NCBI RefSeq assembly: GCF_022557175.1
Contig: NZ_CP092915.1
Span: 1,674,001-1,738,000, forward strand
DNA length: 64,000 bases
Direction of reading: 5' to 3'
Source of the DNA: Mycolicibacterium sp. YH-1
GTDB lineage: Bacteria; Actinomycetota; Actinomycetes; Mycobacteriales; Mycobacteriaceae
The translations under genes were made by a program, and so were the position numbers. Each line of letters opens with the position of its first letter. The stretch's first letter is position 1. Positions 46,386 through 55,456 of the stretch are shown here, one piece after another. A model generated the notes under the pieces. The model was not told the origin of the DNA. It made no database searches and saw nothing but the letters and a program-made list of their open reading frames with translations.

Positions 46386-47830
46386 TGCCCCACCTTGACT
46401 TCACCGTCGTCGACGACATCGTCGCGGAGTTCCACGACCGTCGGCACGCTCCGGGTCTGCAGGTCGCGGTGCTCGCGGGGGGTCGGGCGCTCCATCTCAG
46501 CGGTCATGGGATCGCCGACGCCGCAACCGGTGCCTCGGTCGGGGCGGAATCGGTCTTTCGCATCGCGTCGATGTCGAAGAGCTTCACCGCCGCCGCGATC
46601 CTGCAGCTGCGCGACCGAGGACTGCTCCAACTCGACGATCCCGTGGCCCGGCACCTGCCCGCGGCGATGGGGTTATCCGGCCCGACAGCCGACTCGCCAC
46701 CAATCACGCTGCGGCACTGCCTGACGATGAGCAGCGGACTGCCCAGCGACGATCCGTGGGCCGACAGGCAGGAGGAGATGCCGCAGGACGCGTTCGACGA
46801 CCTGCTCGCACGTCCGGTGGCGGGGGCCTACGCCCCGGGCACCGCGTTCGCGTACTCCAATCTCGGGTACGCCATCCTCGGACGCGTCGTCGAGGCGATC
46901 ACAGGCCGACGGTTCATCGATCACGTCACCAGCGAGCTGCTGAAACCCCTTGGCATGGTGGACACAACCTACGACTACCGCACCGTGCCGCCCGAGTGCC
47001 TCGCGCAGGGCTATCGCCCGACGCGTGGTGGCGACTGGGAGCCGCAGAGGTTCACCGCACCCGGCAGCTTCTCCGCCATCGGGGGCCTGCTGAGCACCGT
47101 GGGCGACATCGCTCGATGGGCGGCGTGGCTGTCTGACGCATTCCCGCCGCGCGACGGGTCTGACGACGCGGTGCTCGCCAGGGCATCGCGACGAGAGATG
47201 CAACAGTCACACCGGCTGCTGCCCTTCGACGTCGTCGAGGGTCCCGGCGGGCAGAATCGCTTGGTGAGCAAGGGCTTTCCGTGGGGTTTGTCCGGATACG
47301 GCTACGGGCTCTTCGTCGAGAGTGCCCCCGAGTCGGGTCCGATCAGCCAACACCTCGGCGGCTATCCCGGTTTCGGGTCGTACATGGGCTGGCACCAGGG
47401 CAGCGGTCTTGGCGTCGTGGCGTTCGCGAACGGGACCTACGCGCCGGTGGCGGCACCGGCGCGGGCCGCGCTCGAGGCATTGCTGGGTCAATGCCGGCCC
47501 GGTCGGGACGGGGTGGGTCCGTCGGCGCAACTGCGTGCCACGCTGGGTCTTGTCGAGCGCGTCATCGCCGATCCCTTTGCGCTGCAAGAGCCTGCCTTCG
47601 CAGGCAACGTGCTGCTCGACATTCCGCTAGGTGAGCGCGTCGCGGCGATCACCGACGCACGCAGCATGGTGGGCGAGCCCGAGGGCCAGGCCGAGATCGA
47701 GATGCGATCGCCGACCGAGGCGACGTACCGCCTGCCTGCGGCTCGGGGGCGACTCGACGTCAGCGTGGCAATGACACCGACAGACCCGCCTCGGATCCAC
47801 ACTTTTGCGGTGCAAGCCGTCGAGCGGTGA
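46385..47830 (+). CDS. serine hydrolase of the beta-lactamase class C/esterase family
   Basis: 481 residues from ATG 46385. The catalytic Ser62 and Lys65 lie in ASMSKSF (S-x-x-K), the Tyr in AYSNLGY (about 156) and the third box in HLGGYPG (about 321). No signal peptide, so cytosolic; likely a D-amino-peptidase or esterase rather than a beta-lactamase. About 110 extra C-terminal residues form a small beta domain seen in D-aminopeptidase-like members. The last 71 bases overlap the convergent acyltransferase gene. Confidence 0.85.
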   Translation: MPHLDFTVVDDIVAEFHDRRHAPGLQVAVLAGGRALHLSGHGIADAATGASVGAESVFRIASMSKSFTAAAILQLRDRGLLQLDDPVARHLPAAMGLSGPTADSPPITLRHCLTMSSGLPSDDPWADRQEEMPQDAFDDLLARPVAGAYAPGTAFAYSNLGYAILGRVVEAITGRRFIDHVTSELLKPLGMVDTTYDYRTVPPECLAQGYRPTRGGDWEPQRFTAPGSFSAIGGLLSTVGDIARWAAWLSDAFPPRDGSDDAVLARASRREMQQSHRLLPFDVVEGPGGQNRLVSKGFPWGLSGYGYGLFVESAPESGPISQHLGGYPGFGSYMGWHQGSGLGVVAFANGTYAPVAAPARAALEALLGQCRPGRDGVGPSAQLRATLGLVERVIADPFALQEPAFAGNVLLDIPLGERVAAITDARSMVGEPEGQAEIEMRSPTEATYRLPAARGRLDVSVAMTPTDPPRIHTFAVQAVER

Positions 47831-49082
47831 TCAGGGCTACGAGCATCACTGCCACACAGTAGATCCCGTAATCCTTCAGACCCCACCCCACCGAGGCCAG
47901 GGTGGCGGTCGCGGCGACACACAGCAGGGTGCCGACCGCGGCGCTGCGGACACCCGGCGCTGAGATGCGGCCGCCGTCCCAGAACGGCAGCTCGGCGTTC
48001 TCGAGCGGCCGCAACGCCACGAACGCCGCGCTGACCAACAGCGCCATCAACACGACCTGCGCGATGCTGAGCGCGACGAAGTGCGGTTGGCCCGGATACC
48101 GCGGCAGCCCGAGTAGGTCGAACGCCAGGTGCACGCCGAGCAGTGCGGGCATGTGCCACAGGTAGAGGGTCATCGCACCGGAGTTCCCGAGGACGGTGGC
48201 TCGCCACACCCTCGGTCGGTGCGCCCACCTGTCGATGCTTCCCGCGGCGGCAATCGCGAACGCGCACAATATGATCGCGTGTCCGGCGAGAAGCAGTGAC
48301 GGCGGCGTCATGTTCTTGAGCTGCTGAGACTCGATACCCACCAGGCTCAGCTCGTAGGGACCCCATTGCAGCAGCGCCACGTTCACGGCAAGCATCGCGG
48401 CACCGAGCCCGCACGCTGCGCGCGGCGTGATCAGGCGACGCCGGTAGGCCACCCCGAACATGCCCGGGATCAGCCACGCGACGAAGTTCACGTAGCCCAG
48501 CAGCGACCAGCCGGGCTCGGTGACCCTGACGGCGTCGACGACGGCGATGAACGCGTACACCGCGACCACACTCGCGATCAGCCGCGTCGGCGTGGTGATA
48601 CGTGTCAGCGCGGGAACCGCCGCCAGCACCAAGACGTAGGCGCCGAGAAACCACAGCAACTGGATGCTGATGCCCGCGATGGGTTCGTAGACGTGGATCG
48701 GCAGGAGCTGCCGCAACACGATCAGCGCCACGGTCCAGAAGGCGAGGTAGTAGAACACCGGTCGGTATAGGCGCGTGCAGCGCTTGAGCAGCCACCCGCC
48801 CCAGCTCCCGCCGAGCCGGTAGGAGTCCACCGATGCCGCGACACCGGCGAAGAAGAACAGCGGCATGATCTGGAAGATCCAGGTGAACGCCTGAAAAACG
48901 ACCGAGTTGGTGAGCAGGTTGTCCCAGATGAGAACGCCGTCGGTGATGATGCTGGTGGCCATGATGGTGTGGCCCGCCACGACGCCGAGCAGCGCGCCGA
49001 TGCGGATGACGTCGATGGCCCGGTCACGGTCGGCCGGGGTGCGCGCCTCGATCTCGGCGGCGGTCGGAAACTGCAGCGGCAT
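47760..49082 (-). CDS. membrane acyltransferase (acyltransferase 3 family)
   Basis: 440 residues from ATG 49082. About ten hydrophobic segments; an N-terminal RAIDVIRIGALLGVVAGHT segment resembles the start of acyltransferase-3 proteins, whose first helix carries an Arg/His active site. Such proteins O-acylate glycans or lipids of the envelope. The 3' end overlaps the convergent hydrolase by 71 bp, so the last 23 residues use the opposite strand of that gene. Confidence 0.82.
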   Translation of the reverse strand: MPLQFPTAAEIEARTPADRDRAIDVIRIGALLGVVAGHTIMATSIITDGVLIWDNLLTNSVVFQAFTWIFQIMPLFFFAGVAASVDSYRLGGSWGGWLLKRCTRLYRPVFYYLAFWTVALIVLRQLLPIHVYEPIAGISIQLLWFLGAYVLVLAAVPALTRITTPTRLIASVVAVYAFIAVVDAVRVTEPGWSLLGYVNFVAWLIPGMFGVAYRRRLITPRAACGLGAAMLAVNVALLQWGPYELSLVGIESQQLKNMTPPSLLLAGHAIILCAFAIAAAGSIDRWAHRPRVWRATVLGNSGAMTLYLWHMPALLGVHLAFDLLGLPRYPGQPHFVALSIAQVVLMALLVSAAFVALRPLENAELPFWDGGRISAPGVRSAAVGTLLCVAATATLASVGWGLKDYGIYCVAVMLVALITARRLAPQKCGSEAGLSVSLPR

Positions 49083-49131
49083 ACCCTCAAACCTAGGCGC
49101 GCAAAGCGTCGCCGGCCCTAGGTAGAACCAC

Positions 49132-50346
49132 TCAATTCACCGCGACCTCGGAGGCCGACCGTCGTTTGCGGCCGGACTCCTGAATCAGGATCGCCACCAG
49201 GCATATCGCTGAGAGTGCCGCCACGGCGATCGCGAATGTGGTCCCCGCGGTGCGCAATCCCCAGCTCTGCGCGGCGAACCCAGCGCCGATCACCGGCAGC
49301 GATATCGCGACGTACGCGACGACGAAGTAGGTGGAACTCACCTCGGCGCGACGATCGGCGGGCGAGCCCTCGACGACCGCGGCCAGCCCGCGACTGAAGC
49401 TGATGCCCTGCCCGATGCCCGCGACCACCGCGGCCGCGATCAGCGTCGGAAGTGACGAATAGTGCAGTGCGGCAGTCAGAACGACCATGCCCAGCACCAA
49501 GATTGCGCACCCGATCGCGACGGCACGTTGCGGGTGCATCCGTCTCGCGAAGACCTGGGCGATCGCGGACGCGACGAATATCGAGCTGGCCACCGCGCCG
49601 GCGACGGCGTGGTTGCCGATGCCGATGACGTTCGACACGAAGGACGGCGCGACGGCCATGAACAGTCCGGTCACGGTGAAGCCGGCGAACGCGGCGGTGG
49701 CCGCGGTGATGAAAACAGGCCGCACCACCGAGGGAATGGACAACCGCTGCAATCCGATTCGCCCCGAACGGGACGACGTCTCGGGAACCAGCAGCATGGC
49801 GACGGCCGCCACCAGCATGAGCCCGATGTGCAGGACGAACGGCACCATCAGCGGATGCGGCGCGTACTGGACCAGAACGCCCGCCACCAGGGGGCCTAGG
49901 CTCAGGCCGCCGATGTTGGCGATCGTCGCGACCATGGCGGCGAGTTCACGCCGCGACTCCGGGGCCGCCTCGACGATGGCGGCCGTCGCGGTGCCGGTCA
50001 CGACCCCCGCGGAGAAGCCCGACAGCAGTCGGCCCACCAACAGCACCGGAACGCTGTCGGCGACGAGGAACACCGCAGCGCTGGCCACCGCGAAACCGAT
50101 GCCCGCCAGGAGCAGTGGTCGTCTGCCAATCGCGTCGGACCACCGTCCGAACACCAGCAGTGCGGTCAGGACGCCGACGGCATACGTCGAGAAGATCACC
50201 GTCGTGGTGAGCACCGAGAAGTGCATCTGGTCGGCGTACAGGGCGTACATGGGGGTGGGCAGCGTCGTGCCCATCATGGCCGCCGCGAACAGATAGGTCA
50301 GTACCGCGAGCGCGCGGGTTCGGGACGGCTTGGTCTCGGGTGTCAC
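49132..50346 (-). CDS. MFS transporter
   Basis: 404 residues from GTG 50346; the open frame runs on to 50409 but crosses a palindrome, and the extension is Arg/Ser rich without family similarity. Twelve hydrophobic segments; FGRWSDAIGRRPLLL is the helix 2-3 loop motif and LSGFSAGVVTGTATA resembles the drug-proton antiport motif C region. Probably an effluxer. Confidence 0.85.
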   Translation of the reverse strand: MTPETKPSRTRALAVLTYLFAAAMMGTTLPTPMYALYADQMHFSVLTTTVIFSTYAVGVLTALLVFGRWSDAIGRRPLLLAGIGFAVASAAVFLVADSVPVLLVGRLLSGFSAGVVTGTATAAIVEAAPESRRELAAMVATIANIGGLSLGPLVAGVLVQYAPHPLMVPFVLHIGLMLVAAVAMLLVPETSSRSGRIGLQRLSIPSVVRPVFITAATAAFAGFTVTGLFMAVAPSFVSNVIGIGNHAVAGAVASSIFVASAIAQVFARRMHPQRAVAIGCAILVLGMVVLTAALHYSSLPTLIAAAVVAGIGQGISFSRGLAAVVEGSPADRRAEVSSTYFVVAYVAISLPVIGAGFAAQSWGLRTAGTTFAIAVAALSAICLVAILIQESGRKRRSASEVAVN

Positions 50347-50369
50347 GCGTCGAGTCTCCCTCAACACCC

Positions 50370-50422
50370 AACGTGAAGAAGATTGCGACCTCGGTCGAGA
50401 ATGTCGCAATCTTCTTCACGTT
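50370..50422 (-). terminator. perfect 20-bp palindrome (stem-loop) after the SGNH lipoprotein gene
   Basis: AACGTGAAGAAGATTGCGAC (50370-50389), 13-base loop, and the exact complement at 50403-50422; the loop has an inner CTCG/CGAG pair. It begins eight bases after the stop of the leftward gene. Related to the palindrome at 51510. Confidence 0.7.
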
Positions 50423-50429
50423 CGCGCGA

Positions 50430-51458
50430 TTACTGTCCGTCGTGTTCGCTGACCTGCTGCATCACGTAGTCGGCCAGCCGTTCGTTCGCATGCGTGGTGA
50501 GGTGCTCGGCGGCGGCGAACACATAGGTGCGGTCGGCGTCGGGGGACTTCCACGCGTCGGCTCCGCAGAAGTCCTGCCCGGGCTGCAGGCAGGCGTCCTC
50601 GTTGGCCCCGTGGGTGAATCCGTACTCGGCGCCATTCTCCAGTAGGTCGTCGATGAAGGCACCGGTGTCGAGGATCTGGACCTTGGGGTCCTTCGGCAGC
50701 GAGTCCACCAGGTTCGTGTTGTAGACGTCGGTCAACTCGCTCACGTACTTGCGTGCCGCGTCGGACTCGAACCAGGGCAGAACCGCAAGATCGGCGAGCT
50801 TGAACACAACCAGGTGCTGAGCGCCGTTCGCCAGGATCGCCGACGCAGTCTGAGCCTCGTCCTCGGCGGCCTTCTGCACTCGTGCCCGCTCACCGGCCAT
50901 TACCTCCGGCGACGGACTGTGGTTGTCGCGCAGAGCTTGTGCCAGTGTCGGGTCCTTGGTGAGGTCGTAGTTGTACGCAACGTCATTCGTTCCGATGTAG
51001 AGCGTCACGAGCTGGTCCGGACTGAATGAGCCGTGCTGATCAATGAAGTGCTGCAGCTGTACCGCGGTGGATATCGGGGCGCCCTCTGGGTTCTGCGACA
51101 CCGTCGAATAGGGGCTGTTCGCCCGGGCGCCGCCCTCGGCATAGTTCAGCCCGCCGGGGCCACTGAGACCGGGCTTGCCCTGATAGGCATCGCTGTAGCT
51201 GGCGAGGTGCTCATTCGGCTCGGTCGATTGGCCAAGCCGTTCGGCAACGTGTTGGGCCCATGTCATGCCCGTACCGGTGGTGAAGCGAACACCGAACGTG
51301 CCGGCATCGGTAAGGCTGTCACCAAAGAACACGGCTTCGTGGAACTTGGTGGGCGCCGGAGTCGTGGCCGCGGGTGTCTCGGTGGCACCGCACGCCGCCA
51401 GTGCGCCGACCGTCATGGCCGCAGCAACCGCTGCCTGGACGCGAACCAATACGGGCAT
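50430..51458 (-). CDS. SGNH/GDSL-family lipoprotein esterase, atypical
   Basis: 342 residues from ATG 51458 (the frame is open to 51533, but this start begins the signal peptide). Lipobox GALAAC anchors it to the membrane surface. Block I (FFGDSLTDAG, nucleophilic Ser) and block III (YIGTNDV) are intact, as is the Gly of block II. In block V, usually D-x-x-H, the sequence is AAAEH: His is present but the catalytic Asp position is Ala. It could use a Ser-His dyad or another acid. Resembles secreted autotransporter-type GDSL esterases. Isolated between two related palindromes. Confidence 0.8.
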   Translation of the reverse strand: MPVLVRVQAAVAAAMTVGALAACGATETPAATTPAPTKFHEAVFFGDSLTDAGTFGVRFTTGTGMTWAQHVAERLGQSTEPNEHLASYSDAYQGKPGLSGPGGLNYAEGGARANSPYSTVSQNPEGAPISTAVQLQHFIDQHGSFSPDQLVTLYIGTNDVAYNYDLTKDPTLAQALRDNHSPSPEVMAGERARVQKAAEDEAQTASAILANGAQHLVVFKLADLAVLPWFESDAARKYVSELTDVYNTNLVDSLPKDPKVQILDTGAFIDDLLENGAEYGFTHGANEDACLQPGQDFCGADAWKSPDADRTYVFAAAEHLTTHANERLADYVMQQVSEHDGQ

Positions 51459-51509
51459 TCTGAATCCTTCACTGTTATCGATGGTTCGGCATTGCTGGAG
51501 TCCCCGCGC

Positions 51510-51566
51510 CGAACGTGAAAAAAATGGCGACATTTCTCAAGAAGTTGGCAATCTTCTTCACGTTCG
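51510..51566 (-). terminator. imperfect palindrome related to 50370, after the symporter gene
   Basis: The 24-base ends pair with six mismatches on the plus strand; in the minus-strand transcript two of these become G-U pairs and the 3' arm holds seven consecutive U, as a terminator would. It begins 11 bases after the stop of the leftward symporter gene. Its reverse complement aligns along its length with the element at 50370. Confidence 0.65.
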
Positions 51567-51576
51567 ACGCAGAGGG

Positions 51577-53205
51577 TTAGTGGGCGACCGCCTTCTCGGC
51601 GCCGATCCCGGTGAGCGAGCGCACCTCCATCTCGGCGGCGATCTTCGGATCCTCATCGTCGGGTGAGGTGAGCGTGCCGACGATGCCGAGGATGAACGCC
51701 AGCGGAATTGACACGATGCCGGGGTTGGCCAGCGGGAAGAAGGCGATGTCGATGCCCGGAATCATCGCGGTCTTCGAGCCCGTCACGGCGGGGGAGAAGA
51801 CGATCAGCACGATCGTCGAGATCAGGCCGCCGTACATGCTCCACAGTGCGCCACGGGTGTTGAATCGCCTCCAGTACAGCGAGTACACGATCGTGGGAAG
51901 GTTGGCCGCCGCGGCGACCGCGAAGGCCAGTGCCACGAGGAATGCGATGTTCTGACCGTTGGCCAGGATGCCGAGCCCAATCGCGAGCACGCCGAGGACC
52001 ACCGCGGTGATCCGGGAGACGCGCACCTGCTCGTCCTCGGTCACCTGGCCCCGCTTGATCACGCTCGCGTAGACGTCGTGGGCGAAGGAGGCCGACGCCG
52101 TGATGGTCAAACCGGCGACCACGGCGAGGATCGTCGCGAACGCCACCGCCGAGATGATGCCAAGCAGGACCACGCCGCCGAGTTCGAAGGCCAGCAGGGG
52201 AGCGGCCGAGTTGACACCGCCCGGCGCCCCCAGGATGCGGTCGGGTCCGACGATCGCCGCGGCGCCGTAGCCCAGCGCGAGGGTGAACAGGTAGAACGCG
52301 CCGATCAGCGCTATCGCCCACACCACCGAGCGACGGGCTTCCTTGGCCGTGGGCACGGTGTAGAAGCGCATCAGCACGTGAGGCAGTCCGGCGGTGCCCA
52401 GTACCAGCGCGAGTGCCAGTGAGAGGAAGTTGATCTGGCTGGTCAACGAGCCGCCGTACTGCGCACCGGGTGCCAGCACGTCGCGGTTGGCGACGCCCTC
52501 GGTGGTCGCGCCGGAGATGGCGGACTGTGCCGCACCGAGGATCTCGGAGAAGTTCATGCCGAACTTGGCCAGCACCATCACTGTCATCAGGGCGGCGCCG
52601 GTGATCAACAGCACCGCCTTGATGATCTGCACCCACGTGGTGCCCTTCATGCCGCCGACCAGAACGTAGACGATCATGAGCACACCCACGACGGCGATGA
52701 CGATGGCCTGTCCCGCCGAGCTGGTCACGTCGAGCAGCAGCGCGACAAGGCCACCGGCGCCTGCCATTTGGGCCAGCAGGTAGAACAGCGACACCGCGAG
52801 CGTCGTGGTGGCGGCCGCCATCCGGACGGGGCGTTGCTTGAGCCGGAAGCTCAGCACGTCGGCCATGGTGAACCGGCCCGTGTTGCGCAATAGCTCGGCG
52901 ACCAGAAGAAGAGCCACCAGCCAGGCGACCAGGAAGCCGATCGAGTACAGGAAACCGTCGTAGCCGTAGACCGCGATGGCGCCTGCGATACCGAGAAAGC
53001 TTGCGGCCGAGAGGTAGTCGCCCGCGATCGCGATGCCATTCTGCGGCCCGGAGAATCCGCGGCCACCGGTGAAGAACTCATCGGCGGTGGCGTTTTTCTT
53101 GCTGGCCCGGATCACCACGATCATGGTGACCACGACGAATAGCGAGAAGATGCCGATATTGGCGACGGGGTTGCCGACGGCCTCGGCGGCGAGGTAGGTC
53201 CTCAC
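51577..53205 (-). CDS. sodium:solute symporter (ActP-like acetate/monocarboxylate permease)
   Basis: 542 residues from GTG 53205. About thirteen hydrophobic segments; GIAIAGDYLSAASFLGIAG in the second helix region and FYTVPTAKEARRSV are signatures of the SSS family ActP/MctC branch that takes up acetate, propionate or pyruvate. The start overlaps the stop of the DUF485 gene (GTGA), the classic yjcH-actP arrangement. A palindrome follows. Second symporter of the LytTR-linked module. Confidence 0.9.
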   Translation of the reverse strand: MRTYLAAEAVGNPVANIGIFSLFVVVTMIVVIRASKKNATADEFFTGGRGFSGPQNGIAIAGDYLSAASFLGIAGAIAVYGYDGFLYSIGFLVAWLVALLLVAELLRNTGRFTMADVLSFRLKQRPVRMAAATTTLAVSLFYLLAQMAGAGGLVALLLDVTSSAGQAIVIAVVGVLMIVYVLVGGMKGTTWVQIIKAVLLITGAALMTVMVLAKFGMNFSEILGAAQSAISGATTEGVANRDVLAPGAQYGGSLTSQINFLSLALALVLGTAGLPHVLMRFYTVPTAKEARRSVVWAIALIGAFYLFTLALGYGAAAIVGPDRILGAPGGVNSAAPLLAFELGGVVLLGIISAVAFATILAVVAGLTITASASFAHDVYASVIKRGQVTEDEQVRVSRITAVVLGVLAIGLGILANGQNIAFLVALAFAVAAAANLPTIVYSLYWRRFNTRGALWSMYGGLISTIVLIVFSPAVTGSKTAMIPGIDIAFFPLANPGIVSIPLAFILGIVGTLTSPDDEDPKIAAEMEVRSLTGIGAEKAVAH

Positions 53206-53564
53206 GCGGTCTGTCCTTCCAGTTCGGCCTCGAGTTCGGCGCGGATGGCGGCGGCCCGCGGATCGAGTTCGCGGTTGGCGAACCGGACGTAGAGGCCGGT
53301 GATGATGAAGGTGGTCAGGAACTGGCCGAGGCCGATGAGCAACCCGATGTTGACATTGCCGAACACCTGGATGGCCATGAAGTCGTGGGCGAAGGCGCCC
53401 AGGATGACGTAGAGGCCGTACCAGATGATGAAGAACGCCGTCATCGGGAAGACGAAGCGCCGCAGCCTACTTCGAAGTTCCTGAAACTCGGGACTTGCCT
53501 GTACTTCCAGATATCGGTCGCCGCTGATCGCGGCGGCGGCATCGGATCCGATGGTCTCGGGCAC
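53202..53564 (-). CDS. DUF485 (YjcH-like) membrane protein
   Basis: 120 residues from GTG 53564 with AGGAG eight bases upstream. Two hydrophobic helices with FPMTAFFIIWYGLYVIL, the hallmark of DUF485 partners of ActP-type symporters. Probably a small accessory subunit of the permease encoded immediately downstream. A CRP-like site lies 46 bp upstream. Confidence 0.88.
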   Translation of the reverse strand: MPETIGSDAAAAISGDRYLEVQASPEFQELRSRLRRFVFPMTAFFIIWYGLYVILGAFAHDFMAIQVFGNVNIGLLIGLGQFLTTFIITGLYVRFANRELDPRAAAIRAELEAELEGQTA

Positions 53565-53609
53565 CGTGGACTCCTGACATTTGTGAACCGGAACTGATCG
53601 GGAGCCTAT

Positions 53610-53625
53610 TGAGACTCAGGTCACA
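53610..53625. promoter_or_regulatory. CRP-like binding site upstream of the DUF485-symporter pair
   Basis: TGAGA-CTCAGG-TCACA differs from the mycobacterial CRP consensus TGTGA-N6-TCACA at a single position. It lies 46-61 bp before the DUF485 start, in the 145-bp gap after the first symporter; cAMP control of acetate uptake would make physiological sense. The remainder of the gap shows no gene. Confidence 0.5.
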
Positions 53626-53709
53626 AAAGTGGAGTAAACACACGTCAGACGGTGAAACCGGGTGGTCGTGCGGTGAGCGGTCAGTCGGCGACGATGAACG
53701 GTCGGGGGT

Positions 53710-55446
53710 TCAGCCGCCCGGCAGACGCTCGACGCCCATGCCCAGCCGTTCGGGCAGGTGCATGCGGGCGAAGCTCCTGGCCACGTCAGGCGGGCGCGAT
53801 GACGCGGTGAGCTTGCTGATCACCACCATCGTCAGGAAGGCCAGGGGGACAGTGACGGCGGCCGGGTAGCCGACGATCGCCGCGGGCCAGCCGCCGAGCA
53901 GGTCGTCGTCCAGGCCGCCGGTGATGGCAAGCGTCGTCGCCACACCGGAGGCGACGCCGCCGACCGCCAGCCCCGCCGCGGCACCCGCGGCGGTCAGGCC
54001 ACGCCACCAGATGCCGAGCACCAGCAGCGGGCACAGGGTCGAGGCGGCGACGGCGAATGCGAGGCCCACGCTGCGGGACAGTTCGAGTGAGGATGCCAGC
54101 AGCGCAAGGGGAATGGGAATGACACCGCCCACCAGAGCGGCGATCCGGAAGTCGCGCACCCGCCCGCGCAGAATGTCGGTCGACAGTGCGCCCGCGATGC
54201 TCACCAGCAGTCCCGATGACGTGGCGAGGAACGCGGCGATGGCTCCCGCGGCCACCAGTGCGGCCAGCCCTGCGCCCGCCATCCCGCCGATCGCCGCGCT
54301 GGGCAGCAGTAGCACCGCGGCATCGGCGGTGCCGGTGATGAGCAACTGCGGCACGAACTGTCGTGCGAAGACCCCGAGCAGTGTCGGAAAGAGGTAGAAC
54401 AACGACAGCAGGGCGATGACCGCGAGCGCCGTGCGCCGTGCCGCCGTTCCGTCGGGGTTGGTGTAGAAGCGCACCAGCACGTGGGGCAGCCCCATGGTGC
54501 CGAGGAATGTCGCGACGATGATCGAAAGCACTTGGTACAGCGGGTGACTGCCGCCCAACCCGCCGCCGGAGGCCATCCAGTCCTCGCCAGCCCCGGGTGC
54601 GCCGGCGACCACCGGTGTCGCCGAACCCGCGGCGAGCGTCAGCGTGCTGCCGGCCTGCAGGGTGTAGTCGCCGGGGGAGGCGAACGGCGCAGCGTCCACG
54701 GGGTTGCCGTCGACGGTGCCCGTCACGGTGATACCCGCCGGTGCTGCCACCTGCACGACGACATCCGTCTCGACGGTGACGGTGGTCTGCTGGCTGATCA
54801 GTGGCGGCAGCGGACCACCGAGGTCTGTGCCGTCTCGCATCACGACGGCCAGCAGGGCCAACGCGGGGATGGCGATCGCGGTGAGCTTCAGCCAGTACTG
54901 GAAGGCCTGCACGAACGTTATGGAACGCATGCCTCCGCCCACCACGTTGACGATGACAATCGCGCCGACGGCAACGGGGCCGACCCAGACCGGGAATCCC
55001 AGGAGTGCCTTCAGCGCAAGGCCGGCACCCTGGTACTGGGGGACCAGATAGAACACGCAGACCACGACCACCACGAGCATCGCGATCTTGCGCAGCCATG
55101 CCGAGCCGAGCCGGAACTCCGCGAAGTCCGGCACGGTGTACGCCCCGGAGCGCCGCAGCGGTGCGGCGACGAACAGCAGTAGCCCCAGATACCCGGCGGT
55201 GAAGCCGACGGGGTACCAGAGGGCGTCGGCGCCGTACTTGGCGATCAGCCCGGCGACGCCGAGAAACGATGCGGCCGAGAGGTACTCGCCGGAGACCGCC
55301 GCCGCGTTCCACTTCGGTCCGATGCTGCGGGATGCGACGAGGAAGTCGGACGTGGTGCGGGACAGCCGGATTCCGTAGAAGCCGATGACGATGGTGGCCA
55401 CCGCCGAGATGAGCAGCGCAGCGGCGGTCAGCGGCGCGCCGGTCAC
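53710..55446 (-). CDS. sodium:solute symporter with an extracytoplasmic insertion
   Basis: 578 residues from GTG 55446 (frame open to 55497, but the extension overlaps the preceding gene). SSS-family core: VSGEYLSAASFLGVAG and VRFYTNPDGTAARR match the paralogue at 51577. Between about residues 210 and 295 a Thr/Val/Ala-rich insertion (QQTTVTVETDVVVQV onward) reads like a small beta domain outside the membrane and is absent from the other symporter. Directly downstream of the two-component genes, which probably control it. Confidence 0.88.
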   Translation of the reverse strand: MTGAPLTAAALLISAVATIVIGFYGIRLSRTTSDFLVASRSIGPKWNAAAVSGEYLSAASFLGVAGLIAKYGADALWYPVGFTAGYLGLLLFVAAPLRRSGAYTVPDFAEFRLGSAWLRKIAMLVVVVVCVFYLVPQYQGAGLALKALLGFPVWVGPVAVGAIVIVNVVGGGMRSITFVQAFQYWLKLTAIAIPALALLAVVMRDGTDLGGPLPPLISQQTTVTVETDVVVQVAAPAGITVTGTVDGNPVDAAPFASPGDYTLQAGSTLTLAAGSATPVVAGAPGAGEDWMASGGGLGGSHPLYQVLSIIVATFLGTMGLPHVLVRFYTNPDGTAARRTALAVIALLSLFYLFPTLLGVFARQFVPQLLITGTADAAVLLLPSAAIGGMAGAGLAALVAAGAIAAFLATSSGLLVSIAGALSTDILRGRVRDFRIAALVGGVIPIPLALLASSLELSRSVGLAFAVAASTLCPLLVLGIWWRGLTAAGAAAGLAVGGVASGVATTLAITGGLDDDLLGGWPAAIVGYPAAVTVPLAFLTMVVISKLTASSRPPDVARSFARMHLPERLGMGVERLPGG

Positions 55447-55456
55447 GGTTCGCCGG

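Noticed and set aside
47488..48795. 435-codon leftward frame over the acyltransferase and hydrolase ends
   Set aside because: The acyltransferase frame has ten hydrophobic segments and a proper start; this one has no features.
53786..55312. 508-codon leftward frame within the first symporter
   Set aside because: Out-of-frame shadow of a membrane protein gene; Arg/Gly-rich and hydrophilic.
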